Part shown: piece after piece, positions 1-11,759 of the stretch | Layout: each line of letters begins with the position of its first letter | Position numbering within the stretch: position 1 is the first letter of the stretch | From: Scolanthus callimorphus | Taxonomy: Eukaryota > Cnidaria > Anthozoa > Actiniaria > Edwardsiidae | Direction: 5' to 3' | DNA: 64,000 nt | NCBI GenBank assembly: GCA_033964015.1 | Contig: CM066913.1 | Location: 32,067,577-32,131,576 of the forward strand | Notes under the pieces: model-generated | What the model saw: the letters and a program-made list of their open reading frames with translations, nothing else | The model's database searches: none | What the model was told of the DNA's origin: nothing | Made by a program: the position numbers and the translations under genes

Positions 1-1038
1 GCTGTATCAAAATCCTCTTTGATTCAATTTTTCTTGTGAAAATTATGTTGCCACCTCAAAACCCAATGTTGTCAACAGGTGTAATTTTGTCAACTGCCCA
101 GGTTCCACTATTACAGAACTTGTCAGAATACTCTTAGTTATAAACAGCACAATAAAAAGTTCACCAATTTGGAGTCTCATCCTTTTCATGGACAAAATCC
201 ACCATTTAATCCCACTGAAGGGTGGTGAAAACTGAGCTTGTATTTCCAGGGTGGGTACCCTTCAGTCTGGGTATTTACACATTGTTTGACAAAATCCCAG
301 CTTGGTTAGATACAAAATCTAGGGTTGTTAATCATCAGTAGTCAAATCAATTGAATTCCATGATAGGTTTTGGTGTAACTTGTCCAGACATTTTCTAATA
401 AGGTTATCACACAAACTAATCAACATGTTTGTTTGGTCACCATGACATTTTTTTTTCATTATACTAAAACAGTGTGACCAGGTTTTTCAAGCAAAATTTA
501 TGTATCTGCATGGTGCAGAACTTTTATTTCTCAACCCAGAACTATGACATCTTTCCACTTGATCTAATTCCACTGGAAGGCCCCGAAATTCCAGGGTAAA
601 CTGATAGGATAAAAAGGAAATCGTTACGATTGCTAAACAAAAACAATGACGTCATTTTTCTTGCACTTGCAGTCTGAATTTCAGTCTGACCCAGTTTAAA
701 CAGTTGCAGATGAAGGTCCACAGATCCTAAAATCGAACAATTTTTATTTGCAATATACAGGCAGCTGAATAAACGTTTTATTTTATCCTTCCCGCTTTCA
801 GAATAAAAACAAAACAAACGAGAAATAGAAATAGAGCGCTATTTGATTACAAATTCGTGATACTCAAAAGTGCTTTTCCCTGAGTTGAGTCTGCAATGTA
901 AACTTGGAGAGCAGCGGTTATTGCGCATGGCATAAACAAAAAAGTCCCCTGCTTATAGACACGAGTGTTTTACTGGGAAATACGCCACTCGTAGATCTCA
1001 TACGAAGCTACATCCGGGTCCTCAGTGACATATTTTCC
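1..1038. other. Intergenic DNA, no gene recognised
   Basis: AT-rich sequence with short open frames only. None shows a recognisable domain, and no splice-flanked exon stands out. There are degenerate echoes of a motif built on 'attccagggt' near 243 and 588, which recur around 27,610-27,740, suggesting an old interspersed repeat. Confidence 0.5.
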
Positions 1039-1060
1039 ATATCCTCACTAGTGAGGATAT
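1039..1060. repeat. Perfect 22-bp palindrome
   Basis: Each strand reads atatcctcact followed by its exact complement, centred on actagt. It lies about 55 bp left of a fold-back element. It could be a transposon-end remnant or a binding site for a symmetric factor; the sequence alone does not decide. Confidence 0.6.
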
Positions 1061-1115
1061 CGGTCAAAACAAAAATGCTTGGAAATCAATTTGGAATATT
1101 TTTTTCTGGTTTGTC

Positions 1116-1281
1116 TATATAATAAAAAGAAAATTACACGGTGGCTTGGAGATATGAGTTTTATTTTCTCGTGTCAAAAACAATATTTTACTCATTCGCT
1201 GCGCTCATTCGTAAAATATTATTCTTGCCACTCGAAAATAAAACTCATATCTTCGCGCCACCGTGTAATATCCTCTATATA
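1116..1281. mobile_element. Fold-back MITE (long hairpin)
   Basis: The left arm (about 1128-1176, acacggtggcttggagat onward) is the near-exact inverse of the right arm (about 1222-1271). Inner arms match too: aatattttac near 1182 and gtaaaatatt near 1211. The ends are tatata-like. This is the structure of a non-autonomous inverted-repeat DNA element; no coding capacity. Confidence 0.75.
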
Positions 1282-2640
1282 TTTGTGGAGTTATGATAAT
1301 CACATACATGTAACATAGTACCCAAGCAATATTATATAACAAATAGCTAATATGAATTTCTGTCGATTTAAACTAGTTCATGTGATATTCAGACCAAAAG
1401 TTCACAGAACTCATTCACTCGCAGATGCTAAATACGGTGCATGTTGATTTAGTCCAGTCATTCTATGGAAAAAAAGGGGTCAACCTGTCACTAATTGCAA
1501 CGGAAGGTTTCTCGACGGTTTCAGGTGCAGAAAGTCCCCCTTTATAACATACTAAAAGTCCTAAGAAATCCTATCACGGGAACACGGTGAAAAATAGCGT
1601 TTTTTAGGTCGCCTTGGAAAGGATTTTTTCTGCATGAAAACGAGGCTGTGCATAATACTTCCTAAATATTATCCAAGATTTATTTCTTTTGTGCAAGGAA
1701 ATGTCCAAATGATATCCAAAATTTCAATCCTAATATTAATATTAGTCATGTAGACTAAGTTTTATTTCATTTTTTTTATTTTTCTCTCAAACGGCTGAGT
1801 ATTTCTTGCTGAAAATTTCTTGAGCAAGTTGAGCATTAATAGAATGTTGAACTCGCAATTTTCTTGCTCGCATGGTTTGACACCACAATCTGCCTCAAAC
1901 AAACTGAGTTTACATTATTATGAATATAAAATAAAGTTGATTGAATCTGCTACGAATGCGAAGGTCTAGCTAGCTACCTAATTGAGTATAAAAGCCCGTC
2001 ACTACTAAAAAGTGTTGCGTATCTTTGCCGCCACACAAGCATCTCAATAGAGAGAACCGCTTGGGAAGAATTGCCTCAGTTACTATAGGAAGATTAGAAA
2101 TCATCTTTCTACAGGTAAACATACCAAAGAATCAGCCGTCAACTCAACTCTCTGGAGCAGTTTTGTCGAGAGTACGCGGGATTAGCAGTGAGGGTTTTCC
2201 CTGCTAATTATGCACACACTAATAAAGGCGACTGCGAGTGTTTGTTCCAAATTTATATTGAGCCATTTCATTGCAATGTATTCTATGTAGAAATATCTAA
2301 TTCTTCGATTTTAAAAGAGCAATTTTAGAAAAACAATGAGCATGAGTTTTTCAAAAGTTTATTTGCTTGTCAACTGAACGCTACATTCACTGATTACACG
2401 GACGAGGCAGTTGAAGTGGTTCTAGCCAATAATTTTGTATCATATTATTTCAGAGGAGCAAAGTTTTCATTTTTGCCACATATTAATTTTCAAGCAAAGA
2501 TTTGCCGAAAATTAGGCAAAGTGTTTTGCTCTAAGACTGTGGTCTCACACACACACACACATCCAAGTGACAAAAAGTTCCACATAAAAGGGCTTCGTTT
2601 TTCGAATTCAGGCGGGACAAAAGAGAATGGATACTAAAAA
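1282..2640. other. Intergenic DNA with a TATA-like site and an (AC)n tract
   Basis: No gene is supported. A TATA-like gtataaaagc sits near 1986 with no recognisable coding sequence behind it. A short (AC)n microsatellite lies near 2547-2561. The sequence around 1545-1580 (acatactaaaagtcctaag, gaatcctatcac) recurs inverted near 8735-8765, marking another dispersed repeat. Confidence 0.4.
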
Positions 2641-2644
2641 ATGA

Positions 2645-2800
2645 TGAATTAGTGATTAAATGGGCAAAACAGAAGACTGCGTTAACTTTGGCATACAAGC
2701 AGTTATTATACTTGCTTTTCCTAGCGACTTTTGACAGCGGTTTCTCAATAAAAATGCATTCAAACCACGTTGGTCCGCTTTTCCTTATCAATCATCCCCC
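2645..2800. repeat. Interspersed repeat copy A (second copy at 26757-26885)
   Basis: The stretch from tgggcaaaacagaagactgc to accacgttggtccgctttt recurs at 26757-26885 with scattered substitutions and small indels. A run of 18 C follows near 2797. Both copies lack an open frame, so this is a dispersed non-coding repeat; its class is not identifiable. Confidence 0.65.
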
Positions 2801-3474
2801 CCCCCCCCCCCCTCCCTCCCCGGCCTGGGTAGCACTAGCGTGAAATAGGTTTGCCATTGCTTTCCTATTCTCACTTGGGACCAACAGTGCCTATATAGGA
2901 TATCAACTCATTAGCATAATTGTCAGTTGCCTTTAGTCCTCGTGCTGAGAAGACCTCCTCTGCTCTGGCCTCGCCGTTCAACTGACTCAACTCTCCTTCC
3001 TCCGTCAAGAATTAAAGTCTACATCATTCTTCTCGTCGCCTCCTATCGCTTTCCTCCCCTTTGCAGCGTTCAAGATTTTCGTTATTCAGCAGTTTGATTT
3101 TGTGTGTTTTTATCGCCTTTGAATTTCTTTTCGCGCTGTTCAGCTATGCTAAATTTGTGGTTTGTATTCTCTTACAGGTCTACAGCTCCGCTTGGAACCT
3201 TTGGAACCATAAGTTCTTTTGCTCCTGGAATTATTGTCGTCTATTCAGTTTGGCCAAGCTGAACTGTGTTCATTCTTGCGGATGTTTTCTCGCCCTGTAG
3301 GAACATTTAGTGTTTTACTTGCGTCTGGTTTGGTGAAGGCGGTGAATCTAACGATTGTGTTTCGCATGTTAACAGTCATGTGTTGACCAGATACGTTCGG
3401 CATAGGCGTTAGACCTGGGCAAATTGTTGCCGCTACGTTTGGTATATAATAGGCGTTGGACCTGGGATACCTAC

Positions 3475-4005
3475 AGTTTGGCAGGCGAATTAGTTCAGCC
3501 ACCAGCGAATTTGTTCTGCTGTAAATTATTTCTCTTACATGAAAGTTTGGCAGGCGAATTAGTTCAGCCACCAGCGAATTTGTTCTGCTCTAAAATTATT
3601 TCTCTTAAATGGAAGTTTGTCAGGCGAATTAGTTCAGCCACCAGCGAATTATTATTTCTCTTACATGAAAGTTTGGCAGGCGAATTAGTTCAGCCACCAG
3701 CGAATTTGTTCTGCTCTAAAATTATTTCTCTTACATGAAAGTTTGGCAGGCGAATTAGTTCAGCCACCAGCGAATTTGTTCTGCTCTAAAATTATTTCTC
3801 TTCCATGAAAGTTTGGCAGGCGAATTAGTTCAGCCACCAGCGAATTTGTTCTGCTCTAAAATTATTTCTCTTACATGAAAGTTTGGCAGGCGAATTAGTT
3901 CAGCCACCAGCGAATTTGTTCTGCTCTAAAATTATTTCTCTTACATAAAAGTTTGGCAGGCGAATTAGTTCAGCCACCAGCGAATTTGTTCCGCTCTAAT
4001 TATCT
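3475..4005. repeat. 70-bp minisatellite, about 7.5 units
   Basis: Units begin gtttggcaggcgaattagtt at 3475, 3545, 3615, 3671, 3741, 3811, 3881 and 3951. Spacing is 70 bp except one unit shortened by 14 bp. Units are nearly identical, implying recent expansion. 70 is not a multiple of three, so the open frames here are incidental. Confidence 0.95.
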
Positions 4006-5160
4006 GGAAAAGGCAAAATAAAAGTATTTAGCCAATACCGAAAGTAATTCTTGCATTCTGATTATACACAAAGAAAGGTGAATGTGTTATGAGTTCAGCC
4101 AAGCGAATTCTGTTATTGTTCCTTATTCTCATCATGCTTATTCAATTTTGCAAAAGCTCAGAGATTTTATCATCTTCCTCAATTTTTGTCTTGACTATTC
4201 ATCACTTAATTTGAGGGTGTCAACGCGTTTAAATACGATTTTAATGAGCTATTTCAATCGTTATAGTGATATAACAGAAGATGGATATTTAATAGCTCGG
4301 TGTTCTCTTTTGCAAGGAATTGTTTTGTTCCATTCTCTCGCTCTCCGGGTAGCCGAGGCTACCTTTTTTGTTTAGTTTTCTTTTGTTTTCGCCACACCTT
4401 ATTTAGGTTGCTTGACTCAGGTTTCTCAATAGGTTGCCTCGGCTTCCCCGGAGGAGTTATCTAATACTCTTCATTGCTCTGTCCTCGGACGGGGTATTCC
4501 GGGGTTGCGGACGGCTAGCTGTTGAAATCCTGGTTTGGTTTCTCGCGTGTATATTCAAGTCTTTTCTGAAATTGTTTACTTGTTACCTTTGCTTACTTGA
4601 TCCTCTGCTATTGATTAGAAAACAATTTTCATTGTTTCTGACCTTAATGTACCTGTATTGGTGTACTTCTCGTTCTTGTTATTATTGTTCAAAATTTCCT
4701 TTGTTGAATTTTTTGTCTCTTTTCTGCATACTCGAGGGTCCGGCGGAATCCGCGAGAGTTCTTAGCGTCTCGTCCCCTCGAGCATGCCTTTTCTGAGTTT
4801 TGGGGAGAAGTACACCTTTTGTGTGGTATAATTAGGTTTATTTCATTGGACTTCCCACTCTCTCCTCATCTCCATGGTTGTAATGGTATTTTGTCAGGGT
4901 AAACTATTTATAAAGTTTCGGCAAAGCGGCGCTTCAAAATCTTTCGGAGTTTGGGCTCTGCCTCCGTGTAAGAATCTGTGTATTGTTCACGAGTTGCGTC
5001 ACAAAGCCTCCTTTGTTTAGTAGAACGAATCATGATGAAATAGTAAATGAACGCAATGGTGTTCTCTGGGAATGGTTCTTACACGGAGGTATACCCGGAG
5101 TTTGGGAGTGAGTCGATTTTAGTAAGTGGAGGACCTGCAGTATTCGTCATACAGGCCGCG
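4006..5160. other. Non-coding interior of the 2.35-kb element
   Basis: T-rich sequence with one 120-codon open frame (4434-4796). Its translation is rich in L, F, C and S with no domain signature, as expected for pyrimidine-rich non-coding DNA. No RNA gene is recognised. Confidence 0.45.
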
Positions 5161-5223
5161 GAGCCAGGTCTCCTTCCCCATATCTTATATAGAGCACAAT
5201 GGGACCAAGTGAGAATATATAAC

Positions 5224-5574
5224 TATTCTCACTTGGGACCAACAGTGCCTATATAGGATATCAACTCATTAGCATAATTGTCAGTTGCCTTTAGTCCTCG
5301 GCGCAAGATGGCGTCCTTAGTAGAGGACGCTGTGTTGGCGGGTTTCATTGTGCTCATTTCGAGGCCTGATGGAGCTACTTTTCTTGTTACCCGCCCTCCC
5401 TCCCTCTTTGCTCTGTATTGTTTTGATTTCGGGTTTCATTGTGCTCATTCCGAGGCTTGGTGGAGCTACTTTCCTTACCCTCCCTCCCTCCCTCTTGCTA
5501 GATTGTCATCTTTAGCTCCGCCAGGTCTCCTTCCCCATATCTTATATAGAGCACAATGGGACCAAGTGAGAATA
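5224..5574. mobile_element. 351-bp TIR element with TATAAC flanks
   Basis: It starts tattctcacttgggacc and ends ggaccaagtgagaata, the same ends as the element at 2866-5217. It is flanked on both sides by tataac (5218-5223 and 5575-5580), consistent with a 6-bp target-site duplication. Its first 77 bp match 2866-2942 and its last 60 bp match 5158-5217. No ORF of interest. Confidence 0.7.
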
Positions 5575-5580
5575 TATAAC

Positions 5581-6920
5581 TATTTCTGCCTCTGTTTAGA
5601 GTTTATATTTCATTGACAGCGAATTCTATTGTTCCTTTAAAAGTCTGGCAAAAAAGACAGCGCTAAGGCTGCTCGTCGGCGCTGTTGTGTTTTAGTCAAT
5701 CAGCTGGCAAAGCTTTATATTGCAAAGTCAGAAAAGTCTGCCCAAGTGCGGCCCTGAACTGCTCTATCGAGAGACTAACATAACTAATTTCTGTTTGCGG
5801 TTTGCATACGCACTACGATAGCGCTGTTACACGGGCCACCTATCCCTGCTCGTTCGCGTAGAGAGCACATTGTTTCGGTGTCACGCTTAACACGGGGTGC
5901 GACATTTGAAATCAGCCAGAAGGGCTAGTGTGTACCCTAATTTGACACTTTCTTTTTTTTTCTCAACTTGGAATTCAAATGACATTTTTTTCTTTGCCGT
6001 CGGTACACTGCCAGCAAATAAATCCGAACCCCAAATGGCTGAAGTTTGCCGTGATATGCAGTGAGCCATGCGCAGCCAATAGGACGGATGTAATGGTCCT
6101 ACGGGAAAAAAAAAGGAGTACATGAACAAATAATGCTAGCGAAGAGCGAGGGCACAAATAACAGAATTTTGATCGTGTAAATAACCTCCGCTAAAACCAA
6201 ACTCCTTCTTGTTACAAAATAAGGCGCCGCACGTCAAGGGCTGGTGATCATTTATCGCCAGGAGGAGTAATATGATTTTTCTATGTTTGGGCGAGCGAAA
6301 GGGGGATCTCTCGAAAGAGGGGTAGCTGCAACCAATTGCAGCAACTTTTATTCATTTGCATTTTTCAGAACTGGATACGATAAAAATTGCATCGCGCTTT
6401 GCGTCATTTGTTCCGCGCTTTGCGTCATTTGTTCCGCGCTCACTCACATCGTAGGATTCACCTATCCTACTCTTAGAAAAGGTTATGAGTAATTTGCGGC
6501 GCATGAGGAAGAAAATAATCTACCTGGTTTGTCAACTATATACAAAATGGCATTTTCTCCTACATTTTTTCAGGGCTTGATGAAATGCCTTTATCAAAAT
6601 CACGCGCACCGAAAGAGGCATGCCACGGCCTTTATGCTTCCTATTTGAACTGCCTAGCACTAGTTCAAATGGGGAGTTGTGTGGGATGACGAAAACTTTT
6701 AACAGCTCTAAGGAGCGTTATTCATAGTACTTTCAGAGGGGATCACTTCAACTTGTTCGTTTATTTTACACCATACCAGGCGGTCGCACCCTCACACTAT
6801 ACCAGGCGCGGTAGAGAATTTGTATTTCATCCCCTAGCAAAAGGCAACACTTTGTGACGCGTTTGGAACGTCCTGAAAATTCGAGCTCAGCTAGGAGTGG
6901 AGGTGTGTCGGAATATTCCT
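5581..6920. other. Intergenic DNA, no gene recognised
   Basis: Short ORFs on both strands have no recognisable domain. A small tandem duplication of ccgcgctttgcgtcatttgtt is visible near 6394-6436. Around 6777-6806 a phrase about 'accataccaggcg' is repeated twice. Confidence 0.4.
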
Positions 6921-6925
6921 TACAC

Positions 6926-7149
6926 ACGTCCCTGGTATGGGACAGGACTTCGCGAAACTACACTACAGTGGCGCGTCACTCCAGAATTTCATCTCATTCG
7001 ATTGTTTCCGAGAGCACGTCAACGTGTTCCAGCAGACTTATAGCACTCGAGAGGAGATCGCGGCTGCAGGGGAAGAGCTGTTGGTTGAGCGCCGGACAAC
7101 CTTCTACGCATGCAACTGTACCACAGGATGTAGCACCAACAGGATGTAG
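6926..7149 (+). pseudogene. Degenerate fragment of an unidentified repeated coding sequence
   Basis: The frame beginning MGQDFAKLHYSGASLQNF (6937-7149) has ordinary protein-like composition: aromatic residues, a CFREHVNVFQQTYSTREE stretch and an AAGEELLV helix-like run. This stands out among the surrounding random frames. The end looks frameshifted or truncated (Cys/Thr-rich tail). I recall similar repeated anthozoan hypothetical proteins but cannot name a family, so treat this as a fossil exon or transposon-derived fragment. Confidence 0.25.
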
Positions 7150-7635
7150 CACACTACGATCATTACTCCTTGCCGCAAGTATAACAGAATGATCACACCC
7201 GCCTTATGTTGCCACTGCAAAGGGACTCTGCAACTCCCCGATTAATGATGATCTCGGGACATTCTTTCCCTTTTGAACCTTTTACCTTTAAATACATTTA
7301 TTATTGACTATTGAAACAAAAACGATAACCTTAGAGCTGTTTCATATTGTCGCCTTTGTCAATGTTTATGTTGAAAAAAACTTCGTAAACAATTAACATA
7401 TGAGGGAGTGGAGAAGACCGAAAACCCAAAACACTCTTTTTAAGCGTAAATGATATGCAAATACCATATTAATTGATTAAACAGCTTGTCATTCATAGAA
7501 TTACGACAAATCCTCGAAAATCGGGAAGAAAATACTATTAAAACAGGCAAAATAGCGCTACTTCCGGTTTTAGCCTCGTTTTCATGTTGCAGGAGAGCGC
7601 GCGTATCAATGATGCTCATTTTACAGGGCGGGGAA

Positions 7636-8716
7636 GGGGGGGTAGCGATCACGAATCACGGACCGATTTTTCGTTATTTCACAGATCACGGAGTTATGAA
7701 AACGCTTTTCACGAATCACGGAAGTAAAATTTTAAAAACGATTATGCAAGTTGTGTTTCAAGTAAATATAGTGATATAAGTACTGTGCACGATCTTTTTT
7801 ACTGATATTTCTTTTGATGGTGTGAGATTTCACTTAAAATATCGCCACAAGAGTACTACATAAATAAGAGTGCACAACATGACAATAGGGCGTGAGAGAA
7901 CCTTTAGACACACCTAGCTATTTTTAGATTGGCACTTAGTCTTCTCTATACATCCCAAGGCCACGCACAGAGAAATTGATTTGCTCATAGCATCCAGATC
8001 AGAATTTTCGTTACTATGAGATGGTTCGGATCAGTACCGAGCCTTGCTTGTATGTTTCTGGATGCGCGCGAAGCGCGCTGTGATTTTGAACATCAATCTA
8101 CGCGGTTAACGTAATTCTTATTTCTGAGACATATAAATCACGCTGAAGAAATGGAGTCACGGAAAAAACATAATAGAAATTTTCGAAAATCAAAAAAAAC
8201 TGCGATGCTTTAGTTTCTAAATGCTACACCAAAGTATCCTCTTTATGCGCGCGAAGCGCGCTACAAATTTTGGACATATAAGTTGAAAGAATGGGGAAAG
8301 TCCAGGAGTAAATGAGAACTTGATGTTTAACAAATGCGCTTCCTGACATTGCTGCACCTTTATTTACTGTTTGCTGATAGTAAATTTACTCAATTTTAAA
8401 AATACATTTTGATGTTGTACATGGCGAGCGCGCAGCGCGCGCCGACAAAAAAAAATTATTTTTAAGGACGTCAGGTTCTCTAAAAAGCAGTCAGGAGAGA
8501 ATGAGCCTACTCGATATTGGTCCAAATGGTCCGTCTCTAATGACCAGCGTTCACGTTTCACGAATCTCTAGGCCTGTAATCACGAGTCACGTAAGATAAA
8601 TTCGTAAAATCACGGGTCACGAGGGCATGAGATTTCACGGATCACGGCAATAATTTTCCTGTTTTCACGAGTCACGGAGCAAATTTGGGGTGAATCACGG
8701 ATCACGGAGAACCCTG
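7636..8716. mobile_element. 1.1-kb element with clustered tcacg iterons at both ends
   Basis: The left end (7648-7730) carries repeated pairs such as atcacgaatcacgg and ttcacgaatcacgg. The right end (8552-8712) carries the same motif many times (cacgagtcacg, cacgggtcacg, cacggatcacgg). The interior is AT-rich apart from three GC-rich hairpins. No ORF codes for a recognisable transposase. Subterminal iterons suggest a non-autonomous DNA transposon or a replication-type element; the exact ends are uncertain. Confidence 0.5.
8062..8441. repeat. Three GC-rich mini-hairpins (gcgcgc-gaa-gcgcgc type)
   Basis: Near-identical short palindromes occur near 8065-8081 (tgcgcgcgaagcgcgctg), 8247-8262 (the same) and 8423-8442 (gagcgcgcagcgcgcgcc). 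The surrounding sequence is AT-rich. Each could fold as a 6-7 bp stem with a 1-3 nt loop. They lie inside the iteron element. Confidence 0.7.
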
Positions 8717-9299
8717 ATTTTAGAGGCTTTCCCGTGCTAGGATTTTTTAGGACTTTTAGTATGTTGTTTAGTACGTTCAACTGACCAATATTGTGAAGAA
8801 AAACCTTCTGTTGCAATTAGTGACGGGTCAAACCATAGAATGACTGGACTAATTATGCACTAACAATTTCCCAGAGCGGCCAAGTTCTCTTAGCGAAACC
8901 AAACTAGTCAGTCTAGCTATGCTCTGAAATTCAGCGTCTAACTCCTTTTATGACGACATGTACAAAAATGCTGAAGTTGACTAAGCCAAAGTAGGTATCC
9001 GGCAAATCGTTGTCTCGATATAACGGTAAAGCTTAACAGCTCAACATAATTAGACCCTTGTAGTTAATTACCATGTAAAAATTATTTTCGCAAATCAACA
9101 TAGATGAGCGTACGAGCCCATGTTGTTGTTGATGTATTTTTCTAAAAAAATCTCCGCTTCTGTGATTTTATCAAAGCGTCGGCCGTTGTCATGGAAAATG
9201 GGCTGCATGAGATAGAGGCTCAGAACAAGGTATTGCCAAATATGGCTATGTACCGTAGACTGTGATTTGTTCCACACAAATACTTATTTTCCTTCATCA
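8717..9299. other. Intergenic DNA, no gene recognised
   Basis: AT-rich sequence without supported exons. Its first 60 bp carry the inverted relative of the repeat near 1545-1580. Confidence 0.4.
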
Positions 9300-9722
9300 T
9301 CATCATCAGGTCGAGTCTCCTTGGGAACGGTCAATAATGGCTTGCCATGACGGTTTGTGAAGCATTAGTGTTCTTATTTCTCCGGCAGATTGCAGTCCAG
9401 TGTCACACTTAAGGTTGTCGAGATAAGTTAACTGTTGTCTGCCCCAAGAAGCTTGACCCTGTTGGGGTTCCCATAGAACCAGGTTGTGCGCAGTCACGTC
9501 CTCATGACGGGCACAGTGCCCTGCCCGCCTCCATACAGTACCTCATTAGGAATTCGGTCCTGACAAGTGACGTTATGCACTTTTCGGAGCATGCATGTAA
9601 AGCATCCGGAGAGTCGACTCGTCCCGAACTGTTGATGTCCAGGCCTCACATCCGTAGATAAGAATGAACTCAACCAAGGCCACAAAGATCCGCCTTTTTA
9701 GGGCGTCTGACATGTTTTAGTG
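9300..9722 (-). pseudogene. Dead LINE fragment: C-terminal end of a reverse-transcriptase ORF
   Basis: Read on the minus strand, pieces in more than one frame resemble the C-terminal tail of a non-LTR retrotransposon polyprotein. They are VEFILIYGCEAWTS (the usual LLYG-ETW motif after the RT domain), then DRIPNEVLYGGGQG, then SWQAIIDRSQ near the end. These are joined only across frameshifts and stops. An (ATC)n tract near 9295-9308 is consistent with a LINE 3' microsatellite tail in this orientation. Clearly non-functional. Confidence 0.6.
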
Positions 9723-9837
9723 CCAGATGTTGTTTAGCTTATGCAAGGCATGCCAGGCCTGGGCCTTCATTACGTCGATATCTTTCCCAGTCGAGCTGAT
9801 GTACAAGTCCAGGTACTTATTTTCCTTTGGAAATTCC

Positions 9838-9904
9838 AGAGGGGAGTCACTTTTCAACACCCTTCTGTGGGGGGATGATGGATATTTTCTGGAACCACAC
9901 AATA
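9838..9904. repeat. Partial copy of the tgtgtggttc MITE family
   Basis: The stretch from agaggggagtcacttttcaacaccc to tctggaaccacaca matches the right half of the element at 10103-10308. Further partial copies lie at 35607-35664 and 38700-38757. Confidence 0.7.
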
Positions 9905-10102
9905 AATAATTAAAATTATTTTGTTTGTATGTTTATTAAATCCTCTCTTTGGGAAGAGGTCAACACAACAGTACTCGATTGGTATCCAGGGATGGCGAAT
10001 CTTGTGAATTAGGTGGTGGTACAGGTACATAGGAAATCAAAAGAAAAGATAGGCATATACAAATGATAAAGATCAGCATAATAAACAATCTAAACTTTAT
10101 AT

Positions 10103-10308
10103 TGTGTGGTTCAAGAAATTATCCATACCCCTCCCGCCCCCCCCCCCCCCCCCCCCCCCTACGGAAGGGCAGTGGAAATTCCGGAGGGGTGGGGGGGGGG
10201 GGTCAATTTACAAATACTGTATTTTTCCTTGGAAATTCCAGAGGGGTGGGGGGTCACTTTTCAACACTCTTCCGTGGAGGGGGTATGGATATTTTCTGGA
10301 ACCACACA
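10103..10308. mobile_element. 206-bp MITE with tgtgtggttc termini
   Basis: It begins tgtgtggttcaagaa and ends ttctggaaccacaca, giving inverted termini that extend through attatccatacccc / gggtatggatattt. The centre contains C and G homopolymer runs that probably mark sequencing-difficult DNA. The open frames across it read through poly-Pro and poly-Gly runs and are not genes. Confidence 0.7.
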
Positions 10309-10429
10309 TTCCTGAAATATACTAATAATACTATAATTACATGTACTTTGCAGTTAAATTTACAGTAAAAAGCGTAAGTAGTCAGTTATGTCAGGACGTT
10401 ATATTATAGGAAATGGCCTCTGTGAGAGG

Positions 10430-11460
10430 TGTTTGAAAGGCCATGAAAAGGCCTATACACTTACGGTCACTCTTGAGTACTCTTATTATTAGACATTCTC
10501 TTGTGTTTTGGTTGCCCACTTGTTCCCTCTTTGGAAGGTGTCACCTCCTCGTGGGAGGTGTCCCATATTCGAGATGCCACAATAACAGGTCTCTCATGAG
10601 AGGATACCTTTTCAGATGTTTCTTTTCATGGTATCCACTCGTGAGAGTTTTTCTCTCTTGAAAGGTGACACTTTTGTTAAGTGTTCCTTCATGGGAAGTG
10701 TCCCCTTGTGGACGATGTCGCCTACCATGAGAGGTGTCTCTCACAAGAGGGATCCATTAGATCTTCTCCTGTTTTTTTTTCTTTGTGACAGTTGTTCCCT
10801 CTTGAAAGTTATCACGCTTTAGGTGTACCCAAAATCAGAGAGATGTCCACCTTGAGAAGTGTCTTTCATACCTTTACCTTTTTGAGAGGTTCTCTTTTGC
10901 TCATTAAACCAAAGTTGCAAGAGAGTTTTTCCTTTTTGAGGGGTATCACGTATAGTGGATTTATCCTTATTGGAAGTGTCCTCTCTTAAGAGATTTACCC
11001 CTTAAGGCCTGTCTCTCTTGAAAGGGTATGCTTATCCACTTGTGAGAGTTTTTCCTTCTTGGAAGGTGCCACTTTTGTTGAGTGTTCCCTTGTGGGATTA
11101 GTGTCCCCTTGAGAAGTATCCTTCATACCTTTACCTTATTGAGAGGTTCTCTTTTGGTTATTGCACCCTTGTGAGGTGTCACTTTTATTGAAGGTGTCCT
11201 CTTTTTAAGATATTTACCCTTTAAAGGGCTGTCTCTTTTGAGCGGTACCCTTTTAAGAGGTTCGTTTTTGGTTATACTCCACTTGTATTTTTTCACATTC
11301 TGGAAGGTGCCTCTTATGTTCGGTGTTTTCTTGTGGGAAATGGCTCATTTAAGATATGTCTTTCTGTGATAGGGTTATACTTTTAATAGGTTCCTTTTAG
11401 GTGTTTTTCACTTGTAAGAGCTGTCTGCACGGAAGAAGTCACTTATGTGAGAAGAGCACA
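10430..11460. repeat. Degenerate minisatellite-like DNA built on gagaggtgtc / cttgagagg
   Basis: Over about 1 kb the motifs gagaggtgtc, cttgtgggaagtgtcc, ttgaaaggt and tgagaggttc recur irregularly every 20-40 bp, in one orientation. Blocks such as cttcatacctttaccttnttgagaggttctctttt are repeated at 10865 and 11130. No frame stays open with a conserved unit. The same signature resumes at about 14268-14375, after the LINE remnant, so the LINE appears to have inserted into this tract. Confidence 0.6.
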
Positions 11461-11615
11461 GCCCAAAAAGTAGCTAGTTTGTGCCTTTTCAACACTATGC
11501 GTGATTTTGCTGCATTGTGGTTTGATTTGGCTGAGTTGTTACTGCATGCAAGAAGTCACTATGTGAGACGAGCACAGCCCACAAAGCAGCTAGTTTGTGC
11601 CTTTTCAACAATGGG
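11428..11615. repeat. Two copies of an approximately 70-bp unit
   Basis: The unit aagaagtcact(ta)tgtgagaagagcacagcc ... tagtttgtgccttttcaaca occurs at about 11433-11493 and 11549-11611, about 116 bp apart, with a few differences. It lies at the junction between the degenerate minisatellite and the LINE remnant. Confidence 0.7.
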
Positions 11616-11759
11616 TGGTTTGGCTATGCCAGGCACCCTAAAAATGATCTCAAACAGCCTAATCGCAAATCTTGCCATTTTCACACTGAATATTTCTCAG
11701 ACAGTTTCTCACACTCATGTGTTCAAGCTTAGTTTTATTAGTATATCCTGGAACTGGAT

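Larger units (their letters stand above)
2866..5217. mobile_element. 2.35-kb TIR-bounded element, non-coding
   Basis: The left end tattctcacttgg is matched, inverted, by ccaagtgagaata at 5205-5217. Similarity continues inward through gtgc, tata and atat blocks, giving imperfect terminal inverted repeats of about 45 bp. The interior contains a 70-bp minisatellite and no convincing ORF. A 351-bp relative with the same ends follows six bases downstream, so the two ends define a family. It could instead be two unrelated fragments that happen to share ends. Superfamily is unknown. Confidence 0.55.

Noticed and set aside
4434..4796. 120-codon ORF as a membrane protein
   Set aside because: Hydrophobic residues come from T-rich DNA; no start context, splice support or domain, and it lies inside a TIR element.
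10104..10368. Three overlapping poly-Pro/Gly ORFs
   Set aside because: All are frames across C and G homopolymers within a MITE.
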